Shown: positions 28,473-36,671, numbered from the stretch's first letter. The stretch: DNA of 64,000 nt from Cohnella baijiui (GCF_020731285.1 NZ_JAJFOW010000013.1:1-64000), one strand, 5' to 3'. Numbers and translations: made by a program. Notes: generated by a model not told the origin, from the letters alone.

Positions 28473-29732
28473 TTATTTCATCAACTTGGCCGCTTCCGCG
28501 TTAAAAGCTTCGAGTTCTTTCTTCACATCCGCGTTGCTGCGGTAGATCGCTTCGAAGTGCTTCAGGTAACTTTCGCTGATTTGCGCCCACGCCGGAATGA
28601 CCGGCATCGGCTGAGCCGCCTTCAGCTGCTCCCCGATCACTTTATAGAACTCGTCATTCTTCAACTTTTCATTTTCCCAAGCAGCCGTTGCAGCAGGCAA
28701 AGAGCTGGTTTGCTCCATCCACTTCAATTGGGTCTCGGGCTTGCTCATGAATGCGATGAATTTCGCGGCGGCATCCTTGTTTTGCGAGTACTCGAAGATG
28801 GACAGGTTGGAGCCGCCCAACAGCGAGATGTTGTTTTCTTTTTTCGGAAGGACCGCCATCGCCCATTTGCCTTCGATCTCCGGCGCTTGATCTTGGATAA
28901 GCTTGATCATCCATGGACCGCTGATGAACATCGGCAGGATGCCTTCCTTAAAGGCTGGGACAATATCAAGGCCGAGATCCTTCGGAGCGGATCCGTTTTG
29001 GTAAAAGCTATTGATGTACTTTACCGCCTCGACGAACTTGTCGTCGCTGAAGTTCGGCTTGCCATCCTCCGTGAACCATTTCGCGCCGTTTTGGCGGGAG
29101 AACATGAAGCCCAGCGATTGCTCCTTCGGATCGATGCTGATGCCATATTTGCCTTTGCCGCGCGCAGCGAGTTTTTGAGCCGCGTCCGACAACTCTTCCC
29201 ATGTTTGCGGAGCCTTGTCGTAACCAGCCTCCTTAAGCAAATCCGCGCGGTAATAGAGGACGCGAGTCTCGACGTACCATGGAGAGCTGACGTATTTGTC
29301 GCCGGATTTGCCCGCTGCTACTGCTCCTTCATAGAAGTTCTCCGGTTTCATCTCGGGATATTGCTCGACGTAGGGAGCCAAATCCGCGAGGGCGCCTGCT
29401 TCCGCGAATTCGGGAATCCAGGACGTGCCCATTTGAATCACGTCCGGACCTTTCTTGGAGGCGATCGCCGTCAGCAGCTTATCGTGGCCTTGGTCCCAAG
29501 GCAATGCCTGCACTTTGATCGTGATTTTCGGATTTTCATTCTCAAATGCTGCCGCTACCGTAGGCAGCGTCTTCGCCTCTTCCCCCATTCCCCATACGTT
29601 AATCGTCACTTTCTTGCCTGCGCTTCCGCCGTCCCCCGCATTCGCGCCGCCTTCGCCTTTGTTCGTTCCGCATCCCGCGAGCAAGCCCGCGCCAAGAGCG
29701 ACCGTCGTAATCATGGCAAGTGTCTTTTTCAT
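28473..29732 (-). CDS. Sugar-binding lipoprotein of the beta-oligoglucan importer
   Basis: This 419-residue binding protein starts MKKTLAMITTVALGAGLLAG with the lipobox cysteine next, so it is membrane-anchored outside the cell. The mature part has the family 1 pattern (VNVWGMGEEAKTL-like start, PDVIQMGTSWIPEFAEAGAL, GILPMFISGPWMIKL). The start at 29732 has AAAGGGG 7 bases upstream; a TTG two codons earlier is less likely. It is the first gene of the operon and lies behind a 580-bp region with three LacI-type operators. Confidence 0.93.
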   Translation of the reverse strand: MKKTLAMITTVALGAGLLAGCGTNKGEGGANAGDGGSAGKKVTINVWGMGEEAKTLPTVAAAFENENPKITIKVQALPWDQGHDKLLTAIASKKGPDVIQMGTSWIPEFAEAGALADLAPYVEQYPEMKPENFYEGAVAAGKSGDKYVSSPWYVETRVLYYRADLLKEAGYDKAPQTWEELSDAAQKLAARGKGKYGISIDPKEQSLGFMFSRQNGAKWFTEDGKPNFSDDKFVEAVKYINSFYQNGSAPKDLGLDIVPAFKEGILPMFISGPWMIKLIQDQAPEIEGKWAMAVLPKKENNISLLGGSNLSIFEYSQNKDAAAKFIAFMSKPETQLKWMEQTSSLPAATAAWENEKLKNDEFYKVIGEQLKAAQPMPVIPAWAQISESYLKHFEAIYRSNADVKKELEAFNAEAAKLMK

Positions 29733-29927
29733 ACCCAAACCCCTTTCATGGATCCGTTGTGGATGTGCATTTCGAACAGCGTTTTCATTTCGTCTCGACG
29801 TATTCCAAATTTACCGGGTCTTCCGTTTCGTTGGATTGCGAAAATTGCAACCACCTGTCACCCTTAGAGTACCCTTTCTTCCCCTATTCACTCCTTGTTT
29901 CTATATCATGCGAATCAAATAAAATAA

Positions 29928-29942
29928 GTGAAACGTTTCGAT
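29928..29942. promoter_or_regulatory. LacI-type operator 1
   Basis: GTGAAACGTTTCGAT contains the perfect decamer GAAACGTTTC centred on CG, the hallmark of LacI-family operators. Each half-site is one base shorter than in the CcpA cre consensus (TGAAANCGNTTTCA), so CcpA is a less likely ligand. It overlaps the inferred -35 region of the binding-protein gene. Confidence 0.7.
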
Positions 29943-29991
29943 TTTCGCGAAAATCAGTACAGGAAAGCAACGTAAATGATATGATCACTAA

Positions 29992-30007
29992 ATCGAAACG
30001 TTTCGAT
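29992..30007. promoter_or_regulatory. LacI-type operator 2
   Basis: ATCGAAACGTTTCGAT is a perfect 16-bp palindrome, the best of the three sites. Its centre is about 65 bp from that of operator 1, close to six helical turns, which would place both on similar faces of the DNA. Confidence 0.75.
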
Positions 30008-30056
30008 TGTGATTATAGACTATTTTGAAATCGCATTCAAGAGGATTTTTCTTAAT

Positions 30057-30070
30057 ATCGAAACGTTTAT
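30057..30070. promoter_or_regulatory. LacI-type operator 3
   Basis: ATCGAAACGTTTAT keeps the left half and most of the right half of the palindrome. Its centre is about 64 bp from that of operator 2, repeating the spacing between operators 1 and 2. Confidence 0.6.
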
Positions 30071-30225
30071 ATTCCAATCTTGAATAGGAGCAGCACGACG
30101 ACGCCGAATATGTTCAACGACGAAATCCTTTGTCTATTCAACCGAAAACTTCTTTTGCTGCCTTAGGAATCAACAAACACCGTCCATTGAGGGCTGTGTT
30201 TTTAATGCTTGCTGCAGCGACCGGG

Positions 30226-30271
30226 TTATGATACAGTTGTGCTAAATCTAATTAGTACGACTGTATCATAA
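30226..30271. promoter_or_regulatory. Long inverted repeat upstream of the membrane protein gene
   Basis: TTATGATACAGTTGTGCTAA faces TTAGTACGACTGTATCATAA across a 6-base centre; 18 of 20 arm positions pair. The arms contain TACAGTTGTG and TACAGTCGTA, close to the TACAnnTGTA boxes bound by BlaI/CopY-type repressors. Two further palindromic TCGCTGCAGCGA-like elements flank it (30209-30220 and 30283-30295). No such repressor gene lies nearby, so the binder is unknown. Confidence 0.6.
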
Positions 30272-30313
30272 AATGATATTTCTTCGCTGCAGCGAGGAAA
30301 AAGGAGCGTTCAT

Positions 30314-31315
30314 ATGCAAAAAAGAACAAGCAATCATGTGGCATATGCGATTGCTGGCTACATCGGTGTGTCTGCAATAAGCTACTTGATTTTCAGGAAA
30401 TTCGGCGCTCCCTTTGTCGCCCACCAGCCTCTGGTCGAACACGCATCGGCAACGAAGCGATTTTGGGATTTTCAGGCCGCTTCCTTGTGGGGATTCGTGC
30501 TCATCGGCCTAATCTTCTTGCTTACACGCGGATATCGTAACAGGGAGTTGAAGATGCCCTCCAGGGAAACGTCCAAAAAAGAGCTTTCCCTTCTGCTAGG
30601 GTACATGGCATTCGCCCAGTTGGCGGGGCTTGGGCTTGGCAAGGCGTTCGGCTTTCACGCGATCAGCTTCCACTTGGCGGGAAGCATCTATGGCAATCAC
30701 GAGCACTTGAAGCTGACTGAAATGCTCGTATGGGCAAGCTATAACTTTATCGTGTATGCGGTTCTGCCCGTTGTCTATTTGATGCGCAAGAAAGGCTATA
30801 CCCTCTCGCAGCTTAACATCATCTCAAACAAAAACGTGCTTCGCGATACGATGGTCATTCTCGCGATTCTAATCATCGAATCCCTGGTGCAGCTTGAAGG
30901 CCTGTCCGACGCGCTGCTCCATCTGTCTCCCAGACAGATTCTCCTTGGGGGCTTCGCAGCCTTTAGTTTTAATTTGTTCGGGACGGCCATCCCAACCGCC
31001 GTTTTTCTATTCGCCATCCTGTACCCCCGGTTCAAGGCAGTCACGAACAGCGCCATCGTCCCGATCATACTTGGAGGACTCACCTACACCGCGCTGCATT
31101 TTTTCGACAGTTGGATGGTCTTTCGCAGTTCCGGAGCATTTCTCGCGTCACTCAGCGCGTTGTTTTTGCAATATTTCATGCCCGGCGTCGTGAAATCGGT
31201 GCTTACGGAGCGAACCGGCAATCCTTGGGTGCATATGTGGGCGTATCATGTGATCGTCCCGCATGTCGTGATCGACACCCCTCATTTCGTAGATGCGTTT
31301 GATATTCAGAAATGA
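30314..31315 (+). CDS. Polytopic membrane protein, possibly CPBP-like, function unknown
   Basis: This 333-residue protein has about eight hydrophobic segments (for example IAGYIGVSAISYLIF, LWGFVLIGLIFLLTRG, NFIVYAVLPVVYLM, AIVPIILGGLTYTALHFF). The arrangement and the histidines in TYTALHFFDSW and YHVIVPHVVIDTPH recall CPBP/CAAX-protease-like membrane proteins, but the EExxxR motif is missing. I therefore do not assign a protease function. AAGGAG precedes the ATG. The gene stands alone behind a long inverted repeat that probably controls it. Confidence 0.55.
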   Translation: MQKRTSNHVAYAIAGYIGVSAISYLIFRKFGAPFVAHQPLVEHASATKRFWDFQAASLWGFVLIGLIFLLTRGYRNRELKMPSRETSKKELSLLLGYMAFAQLAGLGLGKAFGFHAISFHLAGSIYGNHEHLKLTEMLVWASYNFIVYAVLPVVYLMRKKGYTLSQLNIISNKNVLRDTMVILAILIIESLVQLEGLSDALLHLSPRQILLGGFAAFSFNLFGTAIPTAVFLFAILYPRFKAVTNSAIVPIILGGLTYTALHFFDSWMVFRSSGAFLASLSALFLQYFMPGVVKSVLTERTGNPWVHMWAYHVIVPHVVIDTPHFVDAFDIQK

Positions 31316-31407
31316 GTAAACGCCAGCAACTGATCTTCTCTTCGTTTTGTTTGGCAGCATCATCGCGCACGAGGATGCTTAGGGCGCAGTTGCCGTTCTC
31401 GCAAGGT

Positions 31408-32283
31408 TCAGGACGGGGAATACCCGTCCAGATGAGCGAGCTTCTCCGGATTCGCTACGACGAATACGGAAACGATGCGATCGTTTTGCACTTGAAAGGA
31501 GAAGGTGTAAATCGCCTTGCCTTCTCTGGATAAGACGAGTCCCGGATAACCGTTCACCCGGACGAAGAAGGTGGCGAAGCTGTCCGGCAGCAAAACCGAC
31601 GTGCGGGACAAAAAAGGAACTACGCGCTCCGAGGTCCGAATCGGGACCCGGGAACCGGCGACTTTTCCGCCGCTGTCCGCCATGAGGACAACGTCCTCGG
31701 AAATCACATCCATTAATCGCCGGATATCTCCGTTTTGCAAAGCATCCACGAATTGCTCGACCAAAGGGCGGACATTTTCCGATTGCGGGACCGCCGACTC
31801 GGGTCGATCCTGAATCGCCTTTTTCGCCCGGTGAAAGATTTGTCTGCAATTCGCTTCGCTCTTTTCGACGACGACCGAGATTTCCCCGTATTCGAACCGA
31901 AACGCTTCGCGGAGCAAAAAAACGATCCGTTCCGTCTCCGACAGCTGTTGAAGCAGCAGCAGATACGCGGTGGACAACGATTCGCGATGCAAATACCGAC
32001 CGGCGGGTTCGTCCGCCCATTCGACGAGGGGTTCGGGCAGCCAAGGCCCGATATACGCTTGCCGTTCCTTCGCGGAGCGGCGGATGCGATCCATGCATTT
32101 GTTCGATACGACTTTGCATAGATAAGCTTTTTCATGGACCATTCCGCGAAAGTCGGTATCGCTCAGGTCCAGGAACGCATCCTGGACGATATCTTCCGCA
32201 TCGACGACCGATCCCAGCATGCGGTATGCGATGGAAAATAGCAGTGGTTTATACGTTTCATAATATTGCGCGGTATGCATCAT
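31408..32283 (-). CDS. ECF41-type RNA polymerase sigma factor with SnoaL-like C-terminal domain
   Basis: This 291-residue sigma factor has region 2 (residues 5-75, MLGSVVDAEDIVQDAFLDL), a linker with the WLPEPL motif typical of ECF41, region 4 (about 110-160, LSETERIVFLLREAFRFEYG), and a C-terminal SnoaL-like extension. The extension has SGGKVAG (matching the group's DGGGK element) and ends with NPEKL, the signature known to tune the activity of ECF41 factors in place of an anti-sigma factor. AAGGAG precedes the ATG. It is divergent from a cupin gene. ECF41 genes usually sit beside an oxidoreductase or carboxymuconolactone decarboxylase gene, so a cupin partner is less common. Confidence 0.85.
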   Translation of the reverse strand: MMHTAQYYETYKPLLFSIAYRMLGSVVDAEDIVQDAFLDLSDTDFRGMVHEKAYLCKVVSNKCMDRIRRSAKERQAYIGPWLPEPLVEWADEPAGRYLHRESLSTAYLLLLQQLSETERIVFLLREAFRFEYGEISVVVEKSEANCRQIFHRAKKAIQDRPESAVPQSENVRPLVEQFVDALQNGDIRRLMDVISEDVVLMADSGGKVAGSRVPIRTSERVVPFLSRTSVLLPDSFATFFVRVNGYPGLVLSREGKAIYTFSFQVQNDRIVSVFVVANPEKLAHLDGYSPS

Positions 32284-32360
32284 GAGCCATGCTCCTTGTC
32301 CTTCTTCTCTTCGATATGAATTCTCCTATTTACGATCCACTCCTTTTTTTGCATCCATTT

Positions 32361-32387
32361 TGTCACAAAAGAACCGCTTCGAAAGAC
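32361..32387 (+). promoter_or_regulatory. Possible ECF41-dependent promoter of the cupin gene
   Basis: TGTCACA (32361-32367) is an exact match to the -35 element described for ECF41 promoters. At the expected 16-base spacing the -10 reads AGAC and not the known CGTC, so only half of the signal is convincing. It lies 55 bp upstream of the cupin start and 77 bp upstream of the sigma gene start on the other strand. Confidence 0.4.
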
Positions 32388-32421
32388 TCTTGGTTAGCGA
32401 AAGCTAATAAGAGCCGAAGAG

Positions 32422-32991
32422 GTGGATGGATTGAACGGAAACATGTCCCACAGACGGGCGGAATGGGAAAGTCCAATCGGAGAAACGCTCGTTTTTCCCG
32501 ATGGACGAACCGTCACTTTTGCGGAACGGGGAAAGGACGAGAAAGGCGATTACTTGATCATCGAGCATCGCATCGCCCGGCCGGGCGCGATGAACGGTCC
32601 CCACCGGCATCCGGTCCTGACGGAATCGTTCCATGTGAAGGAAGGCGCGATGCGCTTCCTCGTGGACGGTCGGGAGCATATTGTCGGGCCTGGCGGTCAA
32701 ATCACGATTTATCCGAACCAGGTTCACCAATTTTGGAATCAGAGCGATCATCAGCTGGCGGCGATGCATGAGATCCGTCCGCCCGGACGGCACTGGAAGA
32801 TGTTCGTCCTCTTGCACAAGCTGGAATGCGAAGGAAAGCTGACGTCGAAGGGAATTCCGCGAAATCCGCTGTGGCTGGGCGCAGCTTGGGAATGTATCGA
32901 CGGCTACCTCGCCGGTCCTCCTCCCCTCGTGCAGAAGGTGGTATTAGGAGGCTTGGCGAAACTTGCCAAGCGATTCGGGTACCGGGTATGA
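32422..32991 (+). CDS. Cupin-domain protein next to the ECF41 gene
   Basis: This 189-residue protein has one cupin barrel at about residues 40-120 (GPHRHPVLTESFHVKEG with the H-x-H and E metal ligands, then GQITIYPNQVHQFWN with the third His). The C-terminal 60 residues are helical and hydrophobic (PPPLVQKVVLGGLAKLAKRF), possibly membrane-associated. The start is uncertain: ATG at 32422, TTG at 32431 or ATG at 32443, since GAGGTGG lies directly before 32422. Its substrate is unknown. Position suggests that it is a target of the divergent ECF41 factor. Confidence 0.75.
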   Translation: MDGLNGNMSHRRAEWESPIGETLVFPDGRTVTFAERGKDEKGDYLIIEHRIARPGAMNGPHRHPVLTESFHVKEGAMRFLVDGREHIVGPGGQITIYPNQVHQFWNQSDHQLAAMHEIRPPGRHWKMFVLLHKLECEGKLTSKGIPRNPLWLGAAWECIDGYLAGPPPLVQKVVLGGLAKLAKRFGYRV

Positions 32992-33011
32992 CGAAGGTCT
33001 CCGGACGGTCT

Positions 33012-33227
33012 TCACAAACACCCGGACTGGCCTTTGAACGAATCGACGCTGCGGAATACTTTGATGAACACTTCCTGCGCGATGTCCTTCGCCTGCTCCC
33101 GGTTTTTGGTGATGGCATACGCATATTTCCGCACGTCGTCGCCAAACGCCGTCATGAAATGGTACAGCTCCGTTTGATCCATGCGATCCGTATTCGCCAA
33201 ATATTGAAACGTCATGCGGGACTCCAT
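33012..33227 (-). pseudogene. Truncated ECF sigma factor (region 2 only)
   Basis: The 71-residue frame matches only sigma region 2 (DDVRKYAYAITKNREQAKDI, QEVFIKVFRSVDSFKGQS) and then stops. Complete ECF factors continue here with a segment such as SSVKTWL; in another frame a short VFVKT stretch follows, which hints at a frameshift. There is no room for region 4, because the cupin gene ends 20 bp away. I read it as the 5' remnant of a sigma gene; a functional sigma2-only protein is unlikely. Confidence 0.65.
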
Positions 33228-33311
33228 CGATTCACCTCCAACCTATTAGACAAGAGTCGTTTGCGTTTCGTTCACTTCTAGAAAGGTTTTAGATTCATAA
33301 TGTAATGCGGT

Positions 33312-33345
33312 AAGGCCCTTGGGATCAACCATCCCAAGGGCCCTT
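33312..33345. terminator. Terminator hairpin below the phosphatase gene
   Basis: AAGGCCCTTGGGAT pairs with ATCCCAAGGGCCCTT (one bulged C) around a 5-base loop. It lies 59 bp past the stop of the minus-strand phosphatase and downstream of the sigma fragment's start, and would end the phn operon transcript. The U run is weak. Confidence 0.6.
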
Positions 33346-33403
33346 CTCGATAAGCTGATGAATGTCGTACAGCTCTTCTCGCTATGTCGGTCGGCCCGGC
33401 AGG

Positions 33404-34213
33404 CTAGACCGTCTCCAGGCAGACGTCCTGGAATCTCTTGCGTTTCTCGGCATCCATGCCGAATTCCTGCTCGAGGAACGCTTCGACGCTTCCGTATCTC
33501 TCGTCGATCGCCGAGAACAAGGCCGCCATCGTCTCGCGGCGCAGCTCGAGCGCGGCGATCAATCGTTCCGTTTGTTCGGCCGATAGATAGGCGGCCATCT
33601 GCGCCTTCATGGCCGCGTTCATCGGAGCCAGCGTGCGGTTGGAGATCAGATAATCTTCGATGATCGTCTCTCCGGATACCCCGAGAGCGAGCAGAATATA
33701 GGCCGAGCCCACTCCCGTGCGGTCCCTGCCCCCGGCGCAGTGATGGAGAAGACCCAGGTTGTCCGGATTCATGGCCGTCTCCATCAATCGCTTGAACGAC
33801 GGATTGCCGAAGGCCATGTCCAGGTACATCTTTGACAGAAAGTCGGCGGAGAGCATGTTCGTCAGATGCCCGGATTGCAGCATCTCCCGCAAATCGGTGG
33901 GAACTTCATCGGCGATCGCCGGCAGGTTCATGTTCGTCACGCCGGGGAGAACCGGGTCAGGTTTGGCCTTCGCCTCCTGAGCGCCCCGATAGTCGAAGAT
34001 CGTCTTGATGCCCAGCGAGCGGAACAGTTCTTTGTCCTTGTCGGTCATCCCCGTCAGCTCGGCGGCCCGGAACAGCAGGCCGTACTTGACCCGGCGGCCG
34101 TCCTCCGTCGGATAGCCGCCCAGGTCGCGGAAGTTCAGAACGCCTTCAAAAGGAAGCAAGCGATCGGCAAGGTCGGTGAAGTCGTTTGAATTCGGTTGAA
34201 TGGACATGGACAT
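33404..34213 (-). CDS. CX5R tyrosine/phosphoinositide-type phosphatase (Tyr_phosphatase3)
   Basis: This 269-residue enzyme has the N-terminal NFRDLGGYPTEDGRRVKYG segment and the P-loop HHCAGGRDRTG with nucleophile Cys159. The CxxGRDR form, with basic and acidic residues inside the loop, resembles the MptpB/lipid phosphatase group (CxxGKDR) more than classical low-molecular-weight tyrosine phosphatases. GAGGGG lies 8 bases before the ATG. It is the last gene of the phosphonate-type importer operon, 24 bp after phnC, so it probably releases phosphate from the imported compound or from a derivative. That role is inferred from context. Confidence 0.85.
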   Translation of the reverse strand: MSMSIQPNSNDFTDLADRLLPFEGVLNFRDLGGYPTEDGRRVKYGLLFRAAELTGMTDKDKELFRSLGIKTIFDYRGAQEAKAKPDPVLPGVTNMNLPAIADEVPTDLREMLQSGHLTNMLSADFLSKMYLDMAFGNPSFKRLMETAMNPDNLGLLHHCAGGRDRTGVGSAYILLALGVSGETIIEDYLISNRTLAPMNAAMKAQMAAYLSAEQTERLIAALELRRETMAALFSAIDERYGSVEAFLEQEFGMDAEKRKRFQDVCLETV

Positions 34214-34237
34214 GAGCGAATCCCCTCTTTCGATAAG

Positions 34238-35032
34238 TTAAGCGTAGCGGCGGTCTTGCTGCTCGCCGCCCGCATACATTTGGCTTTCTTTGCCTTCGTA
34301 GATGAGCGCGGCATAGTAATCGGTCAGCGCTTCCGGCGGCCCGTCGAACACCATCATGCCATTCTTGATGCCGATGATTCGGCTGGCGTATTGCTTGGCC
34401 ACCTCGACCTGATGGAGATTGACCAGGCAGGCGATCCCCTGCTCGACGCAATTGCGATGAATGGCGTCCATGACGATAGCGGAGGATTTCGGATCCAGCG
34501 ACGCGATCGGTTCGTCCGCCAGGATAAGCCGGGGCTGCTGCGCGAGCGCCCGGCATACGCCGACGCGCTGCTTCTGACCGCCGGACAGCTCGTCGGCCCG
34601 TTTGTAAATCTCGTTTTCTAAGCCGACCTTGTGAAGCAGGGCGATCGACTTCTTCTTGTCCTCTTCGCTGTAACGGCTGAACATTCCTGCGATGGAGCTC
34701 ATATAACCGAGTCGTCCATGGAGGACGTTCTCCAGCACGCTCAATCGGTTCACGAGGTTGTAGTGCTGGAATATCATACCGATATTGGATCGAACGCGGC
34801 GAAGCTCTCTTGCGCTCGCTTGATCGACGCGGTCGCCTTCGAATTCGATGCTGCCCGACGAAGGCTCGACCAAACGGTTGATGCATCGGAGCAGCGTGGA
34901 TTTGCCCGCGCCGCTCGGTCCGATCACCGCGATGAATTCTTTGGATTTGACTTGCAGATCGATGCCGTTCAGAGCGATCGTCCCGGCGCTATACTTCTTC
35001 GTTAGACCTTTAATCTCCAATAAGGTCGACAT
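34238..35032 (-). CDS. phnC: Phosphonate ABC transporter ATP-binding protein
   Basis: This 264-residue ATPase has Walker A (GPSGAGKST), the LSGGQKQR signature, Walker B (RLILADEPIASLD) and the H-loop in LVNLHQVEVA. The N-terminal LEIKGLTKKYSAGTIALNGI segment and LRRVRSNIGMIFQHYNLVNRLSVLENVL are characteristic of PhnC. It energises import through the two PhnE proteins. It lies 23 bp after the second permease gene. Confidence 0.92.
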   Translation of the reverse strand: MSTLLEIKGLTKKYSAGTIALNGIDLQVKSKEFIAVIGPSGAGKSTLLRCINRLVEPSSGSIEFEGDRVDQASARELRRVRSNIGMIFQHYNLVNRLSVLENVLHGRLGYMSSIAGMFSRYSEEDKKKSIALLHKVGLENEIYKRADELSGGQKQRVGVCRALAQQPRLILADEPIASLDPKSSAIVMDAIHRNCVEQGIACLVNLHQVEVAKQYASRIIGIKNGMMVFDGPPEALTDYYAALIYEGKESQMYAGGEQQDRRYA

Positions 35033-35055
35033 GGCGGAGCCTCCTTTGTTCGCGG

Positions 35056-35847
35056 TCAGCGCGCGTTGTCGGCGAGACGCTTGCGAATCCGGTTGGTTAC
35101 AAGCTCGAGAATGAATAACGTAATGAAGACGACGAGAATTCCCATCAGCAGCGGAGCGAACTCGTAATAGCTGATATACTCTTGCAGCAGCACGCCGATG
35201 CCCCCCGCGCCCACCATTCCCAAAATGACCGTCTCCGCGACCGTAATCTCGAAGTTAAACGCGATCAGCGCCAGAAAAGTCGTATACAGCGTCGGAATGG
35301 CGCCGTTGAACACGACGTGCCACCAGGTGCCTCCGAGCGCCCGAATCGCTTCGACGGAATCCTTGCCGGTCTCGTCGATTTGAGCCGTGAACGATTTGAT
35401 CAGGAAGGAAGTCGTCGGGAAGAGCAGCCCGAGAACGCCCGCCATGGAACCGAAGCCCATGCTGGCCACCGCCAGCAGCACCCATATCGTGGTCGGGATG
35501 GTGCGAACGATGACGACGATCAGTCGCAATCCCTTGGCGATCAAGCGATTGGGGGCCGTGGAATCGGCGATGAGGAACGACAGCAGCAGCGACAAGAAGA
35601 CGCTTATGATGACGCTCAGGAAAGCGATAATCAAGGAAGTCAGCAATTCCGTCAGCAAGGTCGGCAGATCTTCCAGCGAGATGTGAAGGAATTGCTTGAC
35701 GATATCGGGAACGCGACCGACGCCGTCCATGAACTGCGAATAGCTGAGCTTGAGGTAGAACGCGCACGGGATGAACAAGACGATCATGATGGCGAAAAAC
35801 CATCGTTGATTTCGTCGGGTCGCTTTATGCGAAATCGGAATTTTCAT
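35056..35847 (-). CDS. phnE: Phosphonate ABC transporter permease (second PhnE)
   Basis: This 263-residue permease has six helices and the PhnE signature loop (VEAIRALGGTWWHVVFNGAIP and VILGMVGAGGIGVLLQEYI). Its stop-to-start junction with the other phnE overlaps by one base, so the pair is translated together. Two separate PhnE proteins probably form a heterodimeric channel, as in many Gram-positive phnCDEE loci. Confidence 0.92.
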   Translation of the reverse strand: MKIPISHKATRRNQRWFFAIMIVLFIPCAFYLKLSYSQFMDGVGRVPDIVKQFLHISLEDLPTLLTELLTSLIIAFLSVIISVFLSLLLSFLIADSTAPNRLIAKGLRLIVVIVRTIPTTIWVLLAVASMGFGSMAGVLGLLFPTTSFLIKSFTAQIDETGKDSVEAIRALGGTWWHVVFNGAIPTLYTTFLALIAFNFEITVAETVILGMVGAGGIGVLLQEYISYYEFAPLLMGILVVFITLFILELVTNRIRKRLADNAR

Positions 35848-36632
35848 CAGAGTAGACGCTCCCTTATGCGCTGCGTAACGTATTCAACGGCCAGGATCAT
35901 CAGGATCATGATCGTGACGACGGTCGCCGTCTTGCTGTATTGGAACAAATCCATCGTCAACTTGATCTGCGATCCGATCCCTCCCGCCCCGACCAGACCG
36001 AGAATGGCGGATGCGCGAATGGTGATCTCGAACATGAACAGCGTCCAGGAGATATAACCGGGCATAAATTGGGGAATGATTGCCTGCTTCAGCTTCTGCA
36101 AGTAAGTCGCCCCGGTCGCTTCGACGGCTTCCACGGCATGCTTGTCGATCTCCTCGATGGACTCGGCATACAGCCGGGCGAGAAATCCGATGCCGAGCGA
36201 GATAAGCGCGAAGATTCCCGGCATCGTCCCCACCCCGAACAGGACGACGAGAATCGAAGCCCATACGAGAAAAGGCACATTGCGAATAAACGAGACGACG
36301 CTGCGAAGCGCGACCCGGACGACGGGGTGAGGCGCGGTATTATGGGCCATCAGAAACGCGATGACGAGAGCGATGACGGAAGAGATCACGGTAGCGACGA
36401 CTCCGAACGCGAGCGTATCAAGAACGGGCCGGACGTATTTGGCCAGATCATTGACGTTGGGCGGCATGAAGTCGACGAACAGGAAGTTCAGGAAAAGCGG
36501 AATGCCATTAAAAAACGCCACGATATCGAACTTGATGAACCAAATGGAGAATATCGTTGCGGCAACAAAGAGGAAAAGCGACAGAAGTCGCTTCGCCTTC
36601 TTCTGCCGCGCAATCATTTCGGCGCGCTTCAT
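35847..36632 (-). CDS. phnE: Phosphonate ABC transporter permease (first PhnE)
   Basis: This 261-residue permease has six helices, the loop VEAVEATGATYLQKLKQAII and the signature ASAILGLVGAGGIGSQIKLT. It follows phnD by 39 bp and overlaps the next phnE by one base. The ligand class, phosphonate or another organophosphorus or phosphite-type compound, is set by the binding protein. Confidence 0.92.
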   Translation of the reverse strand: MKRAEMIARQKKAKRLLSLFLFVAATIFSIWFIKFDIVAFFNGIPLFLNFLFVDFMPPNVNDLAKYVRPVLDTLAFGVVATVISSVIALVIAFLMAHNTAPHPVVRVALRSVVSFIRNVPFLVWASILVVLFGVGTMPGIFALISLGIGFLARLYAESIEEIDKHAVEAVEATGATYLQKLKQAIIPQFMPGYISWTLFMFEITIRASAILGLVGAGGIGSQIKLTMDLFQYSKTATVVTIMILMILAVEYVTQRIRERLL

Positions 36633-36671
36633 GAGGGTATTCTCCTCTTTGCTGGATTTAGGGCGGCGTAC

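Larger units (their letters stand above)
29733..30313. other. Regulatory region without genes
   Basis: I see no gene in this 581-bp stretch. It holds three GAAACGTTTC-type operators, a 14-bp palindrome ATTTTCGCGAAAAT at 29941-29954 adjoining the first operator, and an unrelated 46-bp inverted repeat in front of the plus-strand membrane gene. On the minus strand a weak promoter (TTCACT, 18 bases, TGATAT) abuts operator 1. Confidence 0.6.

Noticed and set aside
29928..30070. CcpA (cre) sites
   Set aside because: The palindromes GAAACGTTTC are one base per half-site shorter than the cre consensus, so a local LacI protein fits better.
30314..31315. CAAX prenyl protease (CPBP) assignment
   Set aside because: The membrane topology is similar, but the EExxxR motif is absent, so I left the function open.
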